This document shows positions 25,246 through 36,977 of a stretch of 64,000 nt of DNA, piece by piece. Under the pieces are notes generated by a model. The model searched no databases. It saw only the letters and a list, made by a program, of their open reading frames with translations, and was not told the DNA's origin. Each line of letters opens with the position of its first letter. Position 1 is the first letter of the stretch. The DNA is taken from NCBI GenBank assembly GCA_021464245.1, contig JADCRB010000001.1:4012829-4076828 (forward strand), read 5' to 3'. A program made the position numbers and the translations under genes. Source of the stretch: Carallia brachiata. Its lineage: Eukaryota; Streptophyta; Magnoliopsida; Malpighiales; Rhizophoraceae.

Positions 25246-25276
25246 ATATTTATGGGTTGTAACATGTAATTTACCC
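25246..25276 (-). repeat. MULE right terminal inverted repeat
   Basis: Reverse complement of 19905-19935 with two mismatches. The partner target duplication lies directly outside at 25277-25285. Confidence 0.8.
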
Positions 25277-25375
25277 CACCATTTGACTATTAATGGGTTG
25301 CATAGCTCTACACAGAACTGGGCATGAGCCAAGGCGTTCACTTGTCCTAGCCCGTATGCCAAATTAAAGGACTTA

Positions 25376-26291
25376 AGGTTCGTTTGTTTATCAAAAAATA
25401 ATTTGTCTATGTAAAATATTTGTTGAGAAAACTTTTTGTTGGAAAAGCTTTTTTTTTTTTTGGTGTTTGACAAAAATACTAAAATTCGTTAAAAAATATT
25501 TTTCATTATTTGGTGTATGTACATTAGAAATTGAGAATTTGCCTTCTGGTTAAATCTAATTTAATTGGAATTCTTTTCGATGACCGCGTGGTTGAACCAC
25601 CACCATTTTGCAATATATCCATCAATGCAAGAAAAAAAATCTAATTGACTGCAACAAGCTCCAATCGTATGTCTCTTGAACCACCCTTTTGCAATAATCA
25701 AAAGTACAACACAACAACCCAATTTTTTACAAACCAACTTGAAATCTCAACTTTTTTCCTTTAATCTTACATGGATTCTTTCTTTTTAGTGGCAACGTAT
25801 AAATCCTACGAAAAGCAACAATCTTTTTTTGCCTCCCCAAATTGGGACTTGCTATTGCTTGTCCAAAAGAACATTCAAAAACCCAATTCAGAGCAGAAAG
25901 ATTCTGACCTAGAAAAAATATAGGCTTTATAGAAGCAACGTTTAGATTTTTGGCTAGAAAAGTATTTGGGAAATGAAGGGGTTTGTCTAGGGTAGATATC
26001 TGGCGAGTGCCGGCAATGTGCCGGCCAAGTGTGGTAGACTATTGATTGAATGGGTCTCCGACAATAGTTGATACCTTTCCTTGGTCTCTGACGTCTCTCT
26101 CTGTATGTGCTTTGCTAGAGAGCTTGGGTAAACAACTTACAGAATTAAATTTTGTAAGTTATGTTACTAGAAAAACTCAATATTTTCTGTTGACTAATTG
26201 AAGATTTTCCGTAGACTTGATATTTTACACGAAACTAACAGCAAAAAATAAGCAAAATATTTCTGTAAAATCTTTTACGCGAAACAAACCA
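25376..26291. mobile_element. possible fold-back DNA element
   Basis: GGTTCGTTTGTTT at 25376 faces AAACAAACC near 26279-26290, and both inner flanks carry related GTAAAATATTT/TTTTACAG words. This resembles plant non-autonomous DNA elements that begin with a GTTTGTTT-type terminus. Flanking 9-mers match only loosely. There is no transposase. Confidence 0.3.
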
Positions 26292-26357
26292 TCGACTTTA
26301 GTGTTTTTCTTATTATTCCAACATACACTAGTCCATTAGCCGACCTACTCGACTTAA

Positions 26358-27534
26358 TGTTGGTCTCGATATAGCCCAAAATGGGGGGTGAATTAAGCGT
26401 TTTTGATTATGTTCACTCATGGTTCACTCAACTCAACTCCAAAAGGTTAGTCGCAATAGCAATCAATAATCAAAGATAAATAAATAACATAAATGCAACT
26501 AAAGTAAATGAGAGAAAGGAGAGATGACATTGTGATTTATGATGGTCCGGCTCTAACGGAGAACTACGTCCACTCCTCAAGGATCCTTCACTGAGAGTTC
26601 AATCCACTAACTCTTTCTTTTTTTGGTGTGTGAAAAACAATCCCTTACAATCACTTAAATACACAATCAACAAGCTTCCGTGAAGTTTTGATTACAAGAA
26701 CACTCTTGTTCTTTTTTCTCTTTCACTTGAGCTCAAGCTCTCACTTTGATTTTCTTTATCATTTTCACACATCTTTTATAAGGTTTTACCCAAATTTCTC
26801 AATCACAAAGCCATACCTAACAAAGTGGTTTTTTGCCTCCTTATAAGTAGCTAGGTTACAATTTATAGTTAGATCTTGATTCTTTTCCAAAACAAGTAGA
26901 TCCTTCTTAAAAAGGAAAGTAAACTCTCTGTCCATTGAGATATTGGCCGACTGCAGACCTTGTCTGGTCGACCGACCCAAACTTGCTGGAACTCATCCAT
27001 CTTGACTGTCAGCTGCTTTGGTCGACCACAGCCACCTTAGGTTGATCGATCTGAACTTTCTATAACTTATCAATTTCTACTTCCTTCACATCCGGTCGAC
27101 CAAAACAACTTATAGGTCGACCAGTTGGACTTTTAGTAACTCTTGCTCACTTCATTCTCCGATCACCCAGTTGACCTCAAACCTTGTCAGGTCAATTAGT
27201 CTTGTCTTCCAACACATGGAAACTTTACTTTTTACTTGTGATCTTATTAGATCACATTAAAACCTTTCTGAAAATTGAAAATATGGTAGACACTACAAGA
27301 TCTCACAATGATTGTCAGCTCATTCAAATTTAATTATAAAGATCTTGCCATAATCAACAAGGATATTTACCATATAAGCTCCTCAATCAATATAAATAAA
27401 GATATAATCCATATAAGATCAAATAATGATTCAATCAATTAGCTACACAAATATGGAAGTGTAATAAGTCTTAAATGGTTACCAATCAATTAATGGGGTC
27501 AAAAATTGAAACTAGTCCTCAAACAATTCTAACA
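26358..27534 (-). repeat. Sirevirus 3' LTR (left copy)
   Basis: A 1177-bp LTR paired with 35710-36972. It contains three GGTCGACC-bearing minisatellite units at about 26945-27130. Similarity to the other LTR is obvious throughout but with many substitutions and indels. Confidence 0.92.
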
Positions 27535-27551
27535 AACTCCCCATTTTTATG
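27535..27551 (-). promoter_or_regulatory. Sirevirus polypurine tract
   Basis: On the - strand the sequence abutting the 3' LTR reads AAAAATGGGGAGTT. This is the expected purine-rich plus-strand primer. Confidence 0.7.
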
Positions 27552-27949
27552 ATGACAACCATGATTGATTGATGAATGCAATGATATGAAATGATGCACA
27601 TATAGCTCTCCCTAAGTTCATGCTCCCCCTCTCTAAGACACAAAAGCAAACAATGCAAAGCATGATCATAAAGACAAGTAAGAATAAACAAGCTCATACA
27701 ATCCATACATAGCATAATAGCATAGTAATTCATAATAGGAGCATAAGCAAATAAGTCATAAGTAGGAACATAAGTGATAAAAACATAGGTCTTAAAAGCA
27801 TAAGCATAAACTAACATAAACTAAATATAAACAAAGATAAACAAAGTAAATCCAAAGTCTTAGAAGCCGCAAACACTAAATCAATCATCCTTTTTCTCCC
27901 CCTTTGTTAGCAGCAAAAAGCAGCAGTAGCCTCATGAATCTTACCCTTT

Positions 27950-29891
27950 GGACCCTGTGTCAAAGTGGTTGCTTTGTAGAATGCCTAAGATAGTTGCCAT
28001 GTTATCCTTATTCTCCTTTATAAAGTCTTGAAACTCTACTCTAATCTCATCCACATCATCTCTAAGCCCATTGAAATTGCCCTGAAATTCATCCATTCCT
28101 ATTTCAAACTCTTCCTTGTTAACATGATTAGCTGGTGCAGGTTGAGCTGAGCTTGAAGGATCTTTACTTGGCTCAATCTTCTTCTTTGGAGGAGGAGACC
28201 AAGTCTATCATTGACACTTGTAGTTTCATCTACTTGAGTGTGGTAGTGCTAATGTATCTACTCTTGCTCAAGAAGCAAGGTGTCTTTTGCATAGTTGACA
28301 CACCCAACTTGATGAGAATGTTGCTATGGTGTAAGCCATGGGGAAAATTCCTTCCTTTGTCACTTGTTCCTTAGCCAATACCCTCATAATGTGCTTAGGC
28401 AAGTTTAACTTCTCCTTTTTCAGGACATAAGTGAGCAAGCCCATGTTAAGGAAGGTTAAGTAGTCATAATGTCCAGCTCTTGGACTTATACTACCGGCCA
28501 TGATCCTTTGAATAATCTTAGACTTGTGGGCTTCTTAATCATAAGTCTGAGGCATTAAATGGCTTCTTGACATCAATGGCACCCAAGTCTGTTACTACTT
28601 CACCCTCAAACACAGTGTTAAATTATTCTTCAGGATGAAATATTGTTTGTTCCAAGTGTCAAGCTAGTCAACTTTACCTCCTTTAGCTTTCAAATAACAA
28701 ATCTTAGCTAGAACCTGAGGGGTTAACTTAACTACCTTCTCATTCACATAAGAAGTGATTACAGAGCAGCTATCATTTGCCTCTATGTTGGCAAAGAACA
28801 TCTTGATCATCTCGGGGTAATAGCAGCACTTAAATCTAATAAACTTAAATCTTGAAACTTAACCCAATCTTGAAACTTAACCTCATCCAATAACCCATTG
28901 ATTTTTAATTTATAAACAAAATCAAAATGTAGTTGTCTACCCTTTTAGCATTTCTCCTAGCATACTCAAAATCATAATTATTTTCAATCTCAAAGGTTAT
29001 GAAGTATAAGTTGTAATACCTTGAGGGATTAACGCTTGGAGGAGGTTGGAAGCTTGTTGGACTACAGGATTGGAGGACCTACCAGATTTTTTTGATCGGT
29101 TGATTGAGGCTGAGACTAATCGACCGATGAGGGCTTAGTCTTTAGTTTTGGCTTTGGTTTTACTACAGGTTAGGTCGACTGAGCAGGCTGCTTCCCCTCA
29201 GACTTGGAAGCTGTAGGAGCCTTGGAGGGTGCTAGGTTGACTAGAGGAGGTACTAGTCTTCCTCCGTTGGAGCTGGGTTGACCTATGACAGTGCTAGGTC
29301 GACAGAAGTGTGCTGAGATGGCTTCGATTGATCGACTGGTAAGGTAGATAGGTTGACCTCTTTTGTGTGTTCTTCCTCTATTTGGTCGACTGGTGAAAAA
29401 GACTAGTTGAATTCTTCTTTCAGAATCTCCACAGTGAGCCTTACCCTCTTCACTGTTGGTTGCATGGGTTCTTTTTCCTTAGATTTTGAAGAATCTATCT
29501 CTAGTGGGGGTGTAGAATCAATCCAAAGGATTTGTTGCTTGAAATTCTTGTATGGATTCCTGATAAGGTTGTATTTCACATCGTGTTTGATCTTGCTGGT
29601 GTAGATTTTTTGGGTCACTCTAGAAGTATCAATCTTGTGCCAGTGGGTTTTGAAGGTTGAAGGCACTGAGATTAAGAGGGCTCTGAAGATTCTAAGGAGG
29701 AGGCAGTTGACTGGGTTCTCTCTGTCAATTCAAAATCCCCCAAATCGATTGTAATCGGCTTGGTAGAGGGGGTTTTGTGAATGCAGCATTCTAAATTCTA
29801 TTGGATCTTCTTCTCGAGGTTGTACAGTTCTTGATGCCCTTTTTGGTGCCATAAACGGTTTTGCTTATTATGGCGTTTGATTACCAGACAT
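27950..29891 (-). pseudogene. extra 3' ORF of Sirevirus (so-called env-like position)
   Basis: Between RNase H and the 3' LTR the - strand holds a long, stop-broken frame starting near 29891. It has a basic N-terminus (MAPKRASRTVQPREED), a middle part with FFANIEANDSCSVITSYVNE and VKLTPQVLAKIC, and an acidic helical tail (DDVDEIRVEFQDFIKENKDN). SIRE-type elements are known for an additional ORF here. The middle part resembles the putative plant transposon protein domains seen in such ORFs. Function is unknown. I see no clear signal peptide or fusion-type membrane segment. Confidence 0.55.
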
Positions 29892-30249
29892 GATGGATTA
29901 ACCTAGATTTCGAGTTTTGAATTTCAAATTGAGAAACTGCTTTCAGCCCTAGAGAGGTTTTCCAATTTTTGAATATATTAGATTTTAACCACCATCAGTC
30001 GATCGAAGTAAGTTATAGGTCAACCGCTTACATTGGTTGACTTGTACCTTTAGTCCAGTCGACGGCTTCTCTTGAATAGAAACATTGATTTTCAATTTAA
30101 AGTCAAAACAACTCAATCCAAATGCAATATGATGCAAACATGTAATTATGACATATTTACATACAAAGAGACATCAAATCACATAGAATCAAGAAACATG
30201 CATCATATATTTCAGACATCAATCCAACTCAAGTAAACCTAATTTCTCT

Positions 30250-31700
30250 CTAATGGACACAAACCTATCCTCACTCAAGGGTTTGGTAAAGACATTAGCT
30301 AATTGATCATCAGTGCTTACAAATTATAAAGTCACATCACCTTTAGAACATGATCCTTAATGAAATGGTGTATAAGGTCAATGTGTTTTGTCTGGGAATG
30401 GTGAATAGGATTTTTGGTCATATTGATTGCACTAGTATGATAACACCAAATAGGAATACGATAATAGTACAATCCAAAATCTTATACTGTTTACTTTATC
30501 CAACGTAGTTGAGTACAGCAACCACCAGCTACAATGTACTCAGCTTTCGCAGCAGAAAGTGCAATAGAGTTTTGCTTTCTACCATACCAAGACACTAGAG
30601 ATTTTCCAAGAAACTAACATCTAATAGAGGTAATCTTTCTCTTAAGTTTATCATCGGCAAAGTCTAAATATGAGTAACCAACTAGGTCAAATGTTATTTC
30701 TCTCAGATACCAAAGTTCCAAATAAATGGTCCCTCTAACATACCTCAATACTCTTTTAAGGGCTACCAAGTGAGACTTTCTTGGGTTGGACTAAAATCTA
30801 GAACACATATACATAGAATACATTAAATCAGGTTTACTAACAGTTAAATACAAAGGACTACCAATCATTCCTTAGTAGAGCTTCTCATTTACCTTCTTAC
30901 CATTTTCATCTTTCTCAAGCTTATTAGATGTAGCCATAGAAGTGCCACATGGCTTGGAATCATCCATGCCAAGCTTCTTAAGTAGCTCCTCAACATACTT
31001 TGCTTGATTAATGAAGATGTTATTATTCATTTGCTTGATTTGAAGACCAAGAAAAAAGTTCAACTCTCCCATCATACTCATCTCAAACTTTGTTTTCATT
31101 CTATTGGCAAAGTCCTTGCATAAAACCTCATTAATAGCACCAAATATGATGTCATTAGCATAAATTTGAACAATTAAAAAATCCTTACCTCAACTCTTTG
31201 TGAAAAAAGTAGTGCCTACTTTACTTTTCATGAAGTCTTGATCAACCAATAAAATACTTAACCTCTCATACTAAGCTCTAGGAGCTTGCTTTAATTCATA
31301 CAAGGCCTTTGGAAGCTTGAATACATGGTTTGGAAATTCTTCACTTTCAAGGCCGGGTAGTTGATCAACATACACCTCCTCGTTGATGTAGCCATTGAAG
31401 AAGGCACTCTTTATGTCCATTTGATGGAACTTGAAATGCATATACGATGCAAATGCAAGAAACATCCTAATGGCCTCTAACTTAGCGACTGAGATAAAAG
31501 TCTCATCATAATCAATGCCCTATTTTTGATTATAGCCTTTGGCAACTAACCTTACATTATTTCTCACAATTTGGCCACTTTCATCTAACTTATTCCTAAA
31601 AAAACACTTAGCATCTATAATAGGATGATCTCTAGGCCTACGTACTAAAGTCCACAGCTTATTCTTCTCAATGGTTGAGTTCTTCCCTTATAGCCTTTAC
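30250..31700 (-). pseudogene. Sirevirus reverse transcriptase and RNase H, decayed
   Basis: RT segments: FHQMDIKSAFFNGYINEEVY and VFKLPKALYELKQAPRA (31271-31465), a stop, then IYANDIIFGA near 31160-31180. YVDD has become YAND, so a catalytic Asp is lost. Next comes MSMMGELNFFLGLQIKQ (30872-31099). RNase H continues to about 30250 with AKAEYIVAGGCCTQLRWIK. Multiple stops throughout. Confidence 0.85.
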
Positions 31701-32399
31701 TAATGATTAGTCAACCAGGGCTTCTTCTACATGCTTAGACTTTAATTGTGACATAAGTGTTAATAAAGTGCTTGTATTCCTAAATGCAAAAGGAGTACGC
31801 ATTGGTTTAGAAACATTTCCAATGATTTGTTATTGAAAGGTCTTTGCATCATGCTTCCACTCTGTTAGGAATCTAGGGATGACATTTTCCATACTATCTG
31901 TAGAAGACTTAATTCATTCATTTCAGGTGCACCTATCTGATCATAGGTTGACCTGTCAGATCACCAGGTTGACCTGTTTATTTATGTGCTTGATCTCTTG
32001 GACTGTACAGTTAACCAACTGTACTGTCTGGTTGACTAGGAGAGTTTTCAGGTTGACTTCAGGCTCCAGACTGCTCTTTGATTTTTTTTTTTTCTTTTCC
32101 TTCATTTGAACTTGTAAGAACATCAATTTCTTCCTTTCTTGGAGAGTACGGGTCAGTTTCATCAAATACAACATGCATAGGCTCTTCAACCACATGAGTC
32201 TTCATGTTATACACACGATATGCTTGACTAGTAGAAGAGTATCCTAAAAAAATACCTTATTCCGATTTCGAGTCAAACTTACCAAGATTGTCTTTGGTGT
32301 TAAGGATGAATCACTTGCATCCAAAAACCCTCAAGAAGTTGACTTTCAGTTTCCTACCTTTTCATTACTCATAAGGAGTCTTTTTTAGGATTGGATGGA

Positions 32400-33006
32400 T
32401 GAAGACTCAATTTGTAACGAAGCAAGCTGCGTGGACTACTTTTGCTAAAAAGTGTAAAGGTAGGTTGTACTCATTGAGCATAGTCCTTGCCATCTTTTGA
32501 AGGGTTTGATTATTCCTTTTTTACTCCATTTTGTTGTGGAGTTCTTAGAGCTAAAAAGTTGTGGGAGATGCCATATGTGGTGCAAAAAGTGTTGAAGCCT
32601 CGTTCTCAAACTCACCACCATGATCACTTCTCACTGAAGTCACATTGTATCCATTCTCATTTTAGACCTGCTTACACAAAATCTCAAAAGCCTTCAAGCA
32701 TTCATCTTTATGAGCTTGAAAAGTCATCCAAGTGAATCTACTAAAGTCATCATAAACAACAACATATGCATATGACTTACCATCAAGTGAGGATAATCTT
32801 ATATGTCCAAACAAATCCACATAAAACAATTGCAAAGGTCTAGTAGTAGATATTACCTTTTTGTTCGTAAAAGATCTCTTGCTTTGTTTACCCTTTTGGC
32901 ATGCATCACACACCTTGTCCTTTTCAAACTTGAAGTTTGGAAGACCATCAACAAGGTTGGGTTGGTTGAGTTTAAAAAGTTGCTTCACATTTGTATGACC
33001 CAACAT
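32400..33006 (-). pseudogene. Sirevirus integrase, decayed
   Basis: Contains the zinc-binding end (MLGHTNVKQL, VCDACQKGKQ) and the core (PLQLFYVDLFG and YDDFSRFTWMTFQAHKDE), which hold the first two catalytic Asp residues. Later parts are stop-broken. The order and wording are typical of the SIRE lineage. Confidence 0.85.
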
Positions 33007-33120
33007 TTTATGCTAAATCCATGGTTGATCACTAAAAGTAGACAAACACTTGACATCTTGATTAGCCAAAGCATGTAAATCAATAATATAGATATTGTTC
33101 AATCGGTTAGCAACAAATAA

Positions 33121-33176
33121 GGTATCGTTGGTCTTTGAATCACTCACTGGTATCGTTGGTCTTTGAATCACTCACT
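33121..33176. repeat. exact 28-bp tandem duplication
   Basis: GGTATCGTTGGTCTTTGAAT plus CACTCACT occurs twice with no difference (33121-33148, 33149-33176). As 28 is not a multiple of three, it shifts the pol frame. Perfect identity in an otherwise decayed element implies a late event. Confidence 0.9.
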
Positions 33177-33430
33177 GGATATGAGTCTTTACCAAAAGAC
33201 ACCTTATTGCCACTATCATACAATTGATTAATACTCAGCAAATTATACTTAAGACTTTCAACAAGGAAAACCTTATCAACAATGGGAGAGTTGCCCTTAT
33301 CGATCTTCCTAATTCCAATAACCTTACCTTTGGAATTGTCACCAAAAGTTACCTTTCCACTGTCTATCTTTTGTATAGAAATGAAGTGCTTGGGATTCTC
33401 ATTCATGTGTCTAGAACATCCACTATCCAA
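33140..33430 (-). pseudogene. Sirevirus protease/pre-integrase segment
   Basis: Begins at the aspartic protease-type motif MDSGCSRHMN and continues through VIGIRKIDKGNSPIVDKV and YNLLSINQLYDSG. The frame is lost after a 28-bp exact duplication at 33121-33176. Confidence 0.8.
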
Positions 33431-35695
33431 GAACTATTGATTTTTTCTTGACTGGTTCTTCAAGTTGACTTGCAAGCAATTCATATAGCCTTAGGTATCC
33501 AAGCTTGATTGGGTCCATGGTGGTTAGTCTTGCTGTTAATAGCACCATCATGAGAAGGTGTTTTGTATTCAAGATTTCTCATTAAAGAATATGAATATTG
33601 AATATGCCCATAGTCTCCACAAAAATAGCATCTAACATAGCTTCTAAGATAATATGTATGAGCATGGTATGGTCGAGCTGGATACCTATTCTATGCATAC
33701 TGCAATTGACCTGTGTGTCTGTTCTGTGCATGTTGAGGTTGACTTGTGAATTTATTCTATGCATGCTATGGTTGACCTGTGTGTTTATTCTATACATGGT
33801 GTGGTTGACCCGTGAATTTGTTATGTGCATGCTACAGTCGACTTGTGAATCTGTTCTATCTATGCATCGATCAACCAGAGTGTCTATTATGGGCATGCTG
33901 TGTTTGACCATATGATTTTCCGTGTGTGTATGCATGCCTATGTGATGGTTGTGCATACTTTCTAGATTACATTGATGTACATCTAAGAGGCACATTCTTA
34001 TATTGATACGGTAGAGTAGCAACATGCTTGTGTGGTTGACTATAATGCTGGATAGGTTGAACAATGCTTCTAGATGGGGATGCACGAACATGCTTATGCA
34101 CAATGTTTGTGGATGATTGTGCTTGTGTGTGAGCAATGACTGTCTTACCTGAAAAAGGGTTGGGGTGATATCCCAAACCACTCACCTCACTTGGACGCTT
34201 TTGAGACTCAAGTATAGTGTCAAACTTCTTTTTTGCTTTTAGCAAATTTAGAGAGTGACTCTTGAAACTTAGAAACCTCTTTCTTAAGATGAATATTTTC
34301 ATCTAAGAGCTTCTTAAGCTGTTTCTTATTGTGGATACTTTCCAACTCACCATTTTCATTGGTGAGACTAAACTTGATCTCTTCCTTCAAGGAATCTCTT
34401 ACTGACGTCATAGAAGCAAGCTCAACACAAAGGACTTTATTCTCAACATGAAGTTCCTCACTATCATGTTTTATGGAATAAATCACATCATAAAACTTAG
34501 CATTCTCAACACAAAGATCTTTATTTAAGACAGCTATGATTTTGAGCTTTTCTTATATGATTGTTATTGTATCACATAATTCATCTACATAAGAATAATC
34601 ATAAAATACATTGAGACTAGAGGATACCTTCTCATCATGAGCTATAAAGGCAATGTTGACTCCAAGATCATCAAAATTACTCTCAGAATCACTTGAGTCA
34701 TGCCAAGTTGCTTTTAAAGCTCTCGTTGGTGCTTTTTTGTCTTTGTTTTGTTAGAATGGCAGTTAGCGGTTATGTGACTCGATTTGTTATAATTGTATCA
34801 AATGACTTTTTCTTTCTCCTTATTAGTTGTATAGTTGCTTACTAAACTGCTTCTTTTTCCTCACTATTCTTGTGGCCCTTTTGAGTATCATGGCCAGATC
34901 TTCCTCTTCCTCATGAGCGAAGCCATCATTATCTTCTTCATTGATGCTTTTTTTAGTGATAGACAATTTGAAAGCTACACTCTTTCTTCTTATCAGTGAC
35001 CCTCTTTATATTACCCATTTTATATGTCAAAAGGGAACCAATAAGTTGATCCATAATGAGGGTATTGAGGTCTGTGGCTTCCTCAATAGTGGTCCTTTTA
35101 CCTTTCCATGATTCGGGCAATAACTAAATGATTTTCTTCACAAGATCATACTCATCAATCTGCTTCCCAAGGTTCCTTAGTGAGTTTGTGATATTGATGA
35201 ACCTATTGTACACGTCTGAAATAGGTCCATCACTTCACATCTCGAACAGTAATGACTCATACATGAGAAAGCCCATCTTTGACTCCTTGACTTGTGATGT
35301 TCCTTCATGTAAGACCGGAGGCCTATCCCATATTTCCTTGGCACTTTTGCATTATGATACTCAGCTGTATTCATGACCTATCAAAGCACATTACAATATA
35401 TATTTTGCTTTGGAGTTGAGGGTTAGGACTCTCTTTTGGTCAGCAGTGACGGTGGTCACAGTTTTGTTACTAGAGTTAGCTTCAGGTGTGGTTTGAACAG
35501 TGATAGGTCTTTTTCTCAATAACCTCCCAAAGGTCACAATCAATGCCTTTGATGTATCTAATCATTTTTTCTTTCTAGATATCCAAATAGGTTCCATCAA
35601 AGATGGGCGATCTCAAGATATTTCTTTCCTCAATATGACAAGTTTGGGTAGCCATGGATCTCTCTTGGATGTTAGGTCTTTATAAAATAAACTTT
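33431..35695 (-). pseudogene. Sirevirus gag, decayed
   Basis: From the primer site inward on the - strand come pieces of the gag core (35177-35374). A heptad-rich stretch follows (34220-34486; LKEEIKFSLTNENGELES, KQLKKLLDENIHLKKEVSKF), then a 33-bp repeat tract and a CCHC knuckle whose last Cys is Tyr (CYFCGDYGHIQYSY, about 33590-33640). Frames are broken several times. Confidence 0.75.
33671..33901. repeat. 33-bp minisatellite in gag
   Basis: Seven adjacent units of exactly 33 bp start at 33671, 33704, 33737, 33770, 33803, 33836 and 33869 (consensus start GGTTGACCTGTGAATTTATT). In the zinc-knuckle frame each gives an 11-residue block rich in Gln, His, Asn and Arg, directly before the CCHC motif. 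Confidence 0.85.
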
Positions 35696-35709
35696 TCTTT
35701 GATACCACT
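35696..35709 (-). promoter_or_regulatory. Sirevirus primer-binding site
   Basis: On the - strand the sequence after the 5' LTR reads AGTGGTATCAAAG. This matches the usual complement of the initiator Met-tRNA 3' end (TGGTATCA). Confidence 0.75.
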
Positions 35710-36972
35710 TGTTGGTCCCGATATAGCCTAAGAGGGGAAGTGAATTGGTTGTTTTTCGATTTCGTTCACTCAACTCAACTCCAAACGGTTATTCGCAACA
35801 GCAATCGATAATCAAATATAAATAAATAAGGTGAATGCAACTAAAATAAATGAGAGATAAAGAGAAGAGAGATGACACTGTGATTTATAGTGGTTCGACT
35901 TCAACTGGTAACCTATGTCCACTCCTCAAAGACTCTTTCTCAAGAGTTCAATCCACTAACTCTTTCTTCTTTTGGTGGGTAAAGAACAACCCCATACAAT
36001 CACTTAAACATAATCACTTAAACACACAATCAACAAGCTTCTTCGAAGCTTTTGATCACATGAACAATCTTGCACTTTTTTCTCTTTCACTTGAGCTCAA
36101 GCTCTCACTCTAATTTTCTCTATCCTTTTTACACCCTTTACAAAATTTTTCCCAAAATTTTCAATCAAGTAGATCCTTCTTGAAAAGGGAAGTCAACTCT
36201 CTGTCCACTAAGGCATCGATTGACTGCAGACCTCATCTGGTCGACCAACCCAAACTTTTTACAACTCTGTACTTTGGCCTTCAGGGTTGCATCGGTCGAC
36301 CACAGACAAGTCTGCGGTTGACCGACCAAAACTTTATGGAACTCGTTCATTTTGATTGTCAGTTGCTTCGGTTGACCAAAGCCACCCTTAGGTCGATTGA
36401 CTTGAACTTTCTATAACTTTTCATTTTCTGCTTCCTTCACATCCAGTCAACTAGAGCGACTCATAGGTCAATCGATTTAGACTTTTGGTAACTTTTCACT
36501 TTCAGTTTCCTTCACATCCGGTCGACCAGACTGACTCATAGGTCAACCGGTCTAGACTTTTTGTAACTCTTGCTCACTTCCTTTTTCGATCACCCGATCG
36601 ATCTCAAACCTCGTGAGGTTGACTGGTCTTGCCGTACTGTATCTTCCAACACATGGAAACTTCCTTCTTTGCTCGTGATCTCACAAGATCACATTAAAAC
36701 TTTTCTAAAAATTGAAAATATGACAAATATTACAACATCTCACAATGATTATCAGCTTATTCAGATTTAATTATAAAGATCTTGCCATAATCAACAAGGA
36801 TATTTACCATATAAGCTCCTCAATTAATATAAACAAAGATATATTCTGTATAGGCTCAATTAATCATTCAATCAATCAACTAACACAAATATGGAAGTGT
36901 AATAAGTCTTAAATGGTCATTAATCAATTAATGGGGTCAAACATCAAAACTAATCCTTAACAAATTATAACA
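35710..36972 (-). repeat. Sirevirus 5' LTR (right copy)
   Basis: A 1263-bp LTR. It has five GGTCGACC-type units at about 36215-36620 against three in the left copy, which accounts for most of the length difference. Confidence 0.92.
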
Positions 36973-36977
36973 CTTAA

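Larger units (their letters stand above)
19905..25276 (-). mobile_element. MuDR-like (MULE) DNA transposon with TIRs and TSD
   Basis: The ends are inverted repeats: GGGTAAATTACAT at 19905 and its complement ending at 25276. The first 31 positions differ at only two, and similarity continues weakly for about 100 bp. The flanking 9-mers are TGCCATTTG (19896-19904) and CACCATTTG (25277-25285), matching at 7 of 9 with two transitions, as expected for an aged MULE target duplication. The interior carries MURA-type transposase remains on the - strand. Length 5372 bp. Confidence 0.85.
26358..36972 (-). mobile_element. Sirevirus-type (SIRE/Maximus) copia retrotransposon
   Basis: LTRs beginning TGTTGGTC (plus-strand view) and ending in CA lie at 26358-27534 and 35710-36972, with an exact target duplication CTTAA (26353-26357, 36973-36977). 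The genes read on the - strand: gag with a coiled coil, protease, integrase, RT, RNase H, then an extra ORF before the 3' LTR. RT words (FGAINEVLCKDF, MGELNFFLGLQIKQ) are typical of the SIRE lineage. Large LTR divergence and many stops indicate an old insertion. Length 10,615 bp. Confidence 0.93.

Noticed and set aside
27291..27310. CACTACAAG word suggesting a CACTA terminus
   Set aside because: It lies inside the Sirevirus LTR and has a counterpart in the other LTR, so it is not a transposon end.
33671..33901. Regular repeats considered as a CRISPR array
   Set aside because: Units are directly adjacent with no unique spacers, and this is plant retrotransposon gag sequence.
33598..33915. 105-codon + strand frame with repeated Met-Leu-Thr-Cys blocks
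   Set aside because: Composition effect of the 33-bp gag minisatellite read antisense.
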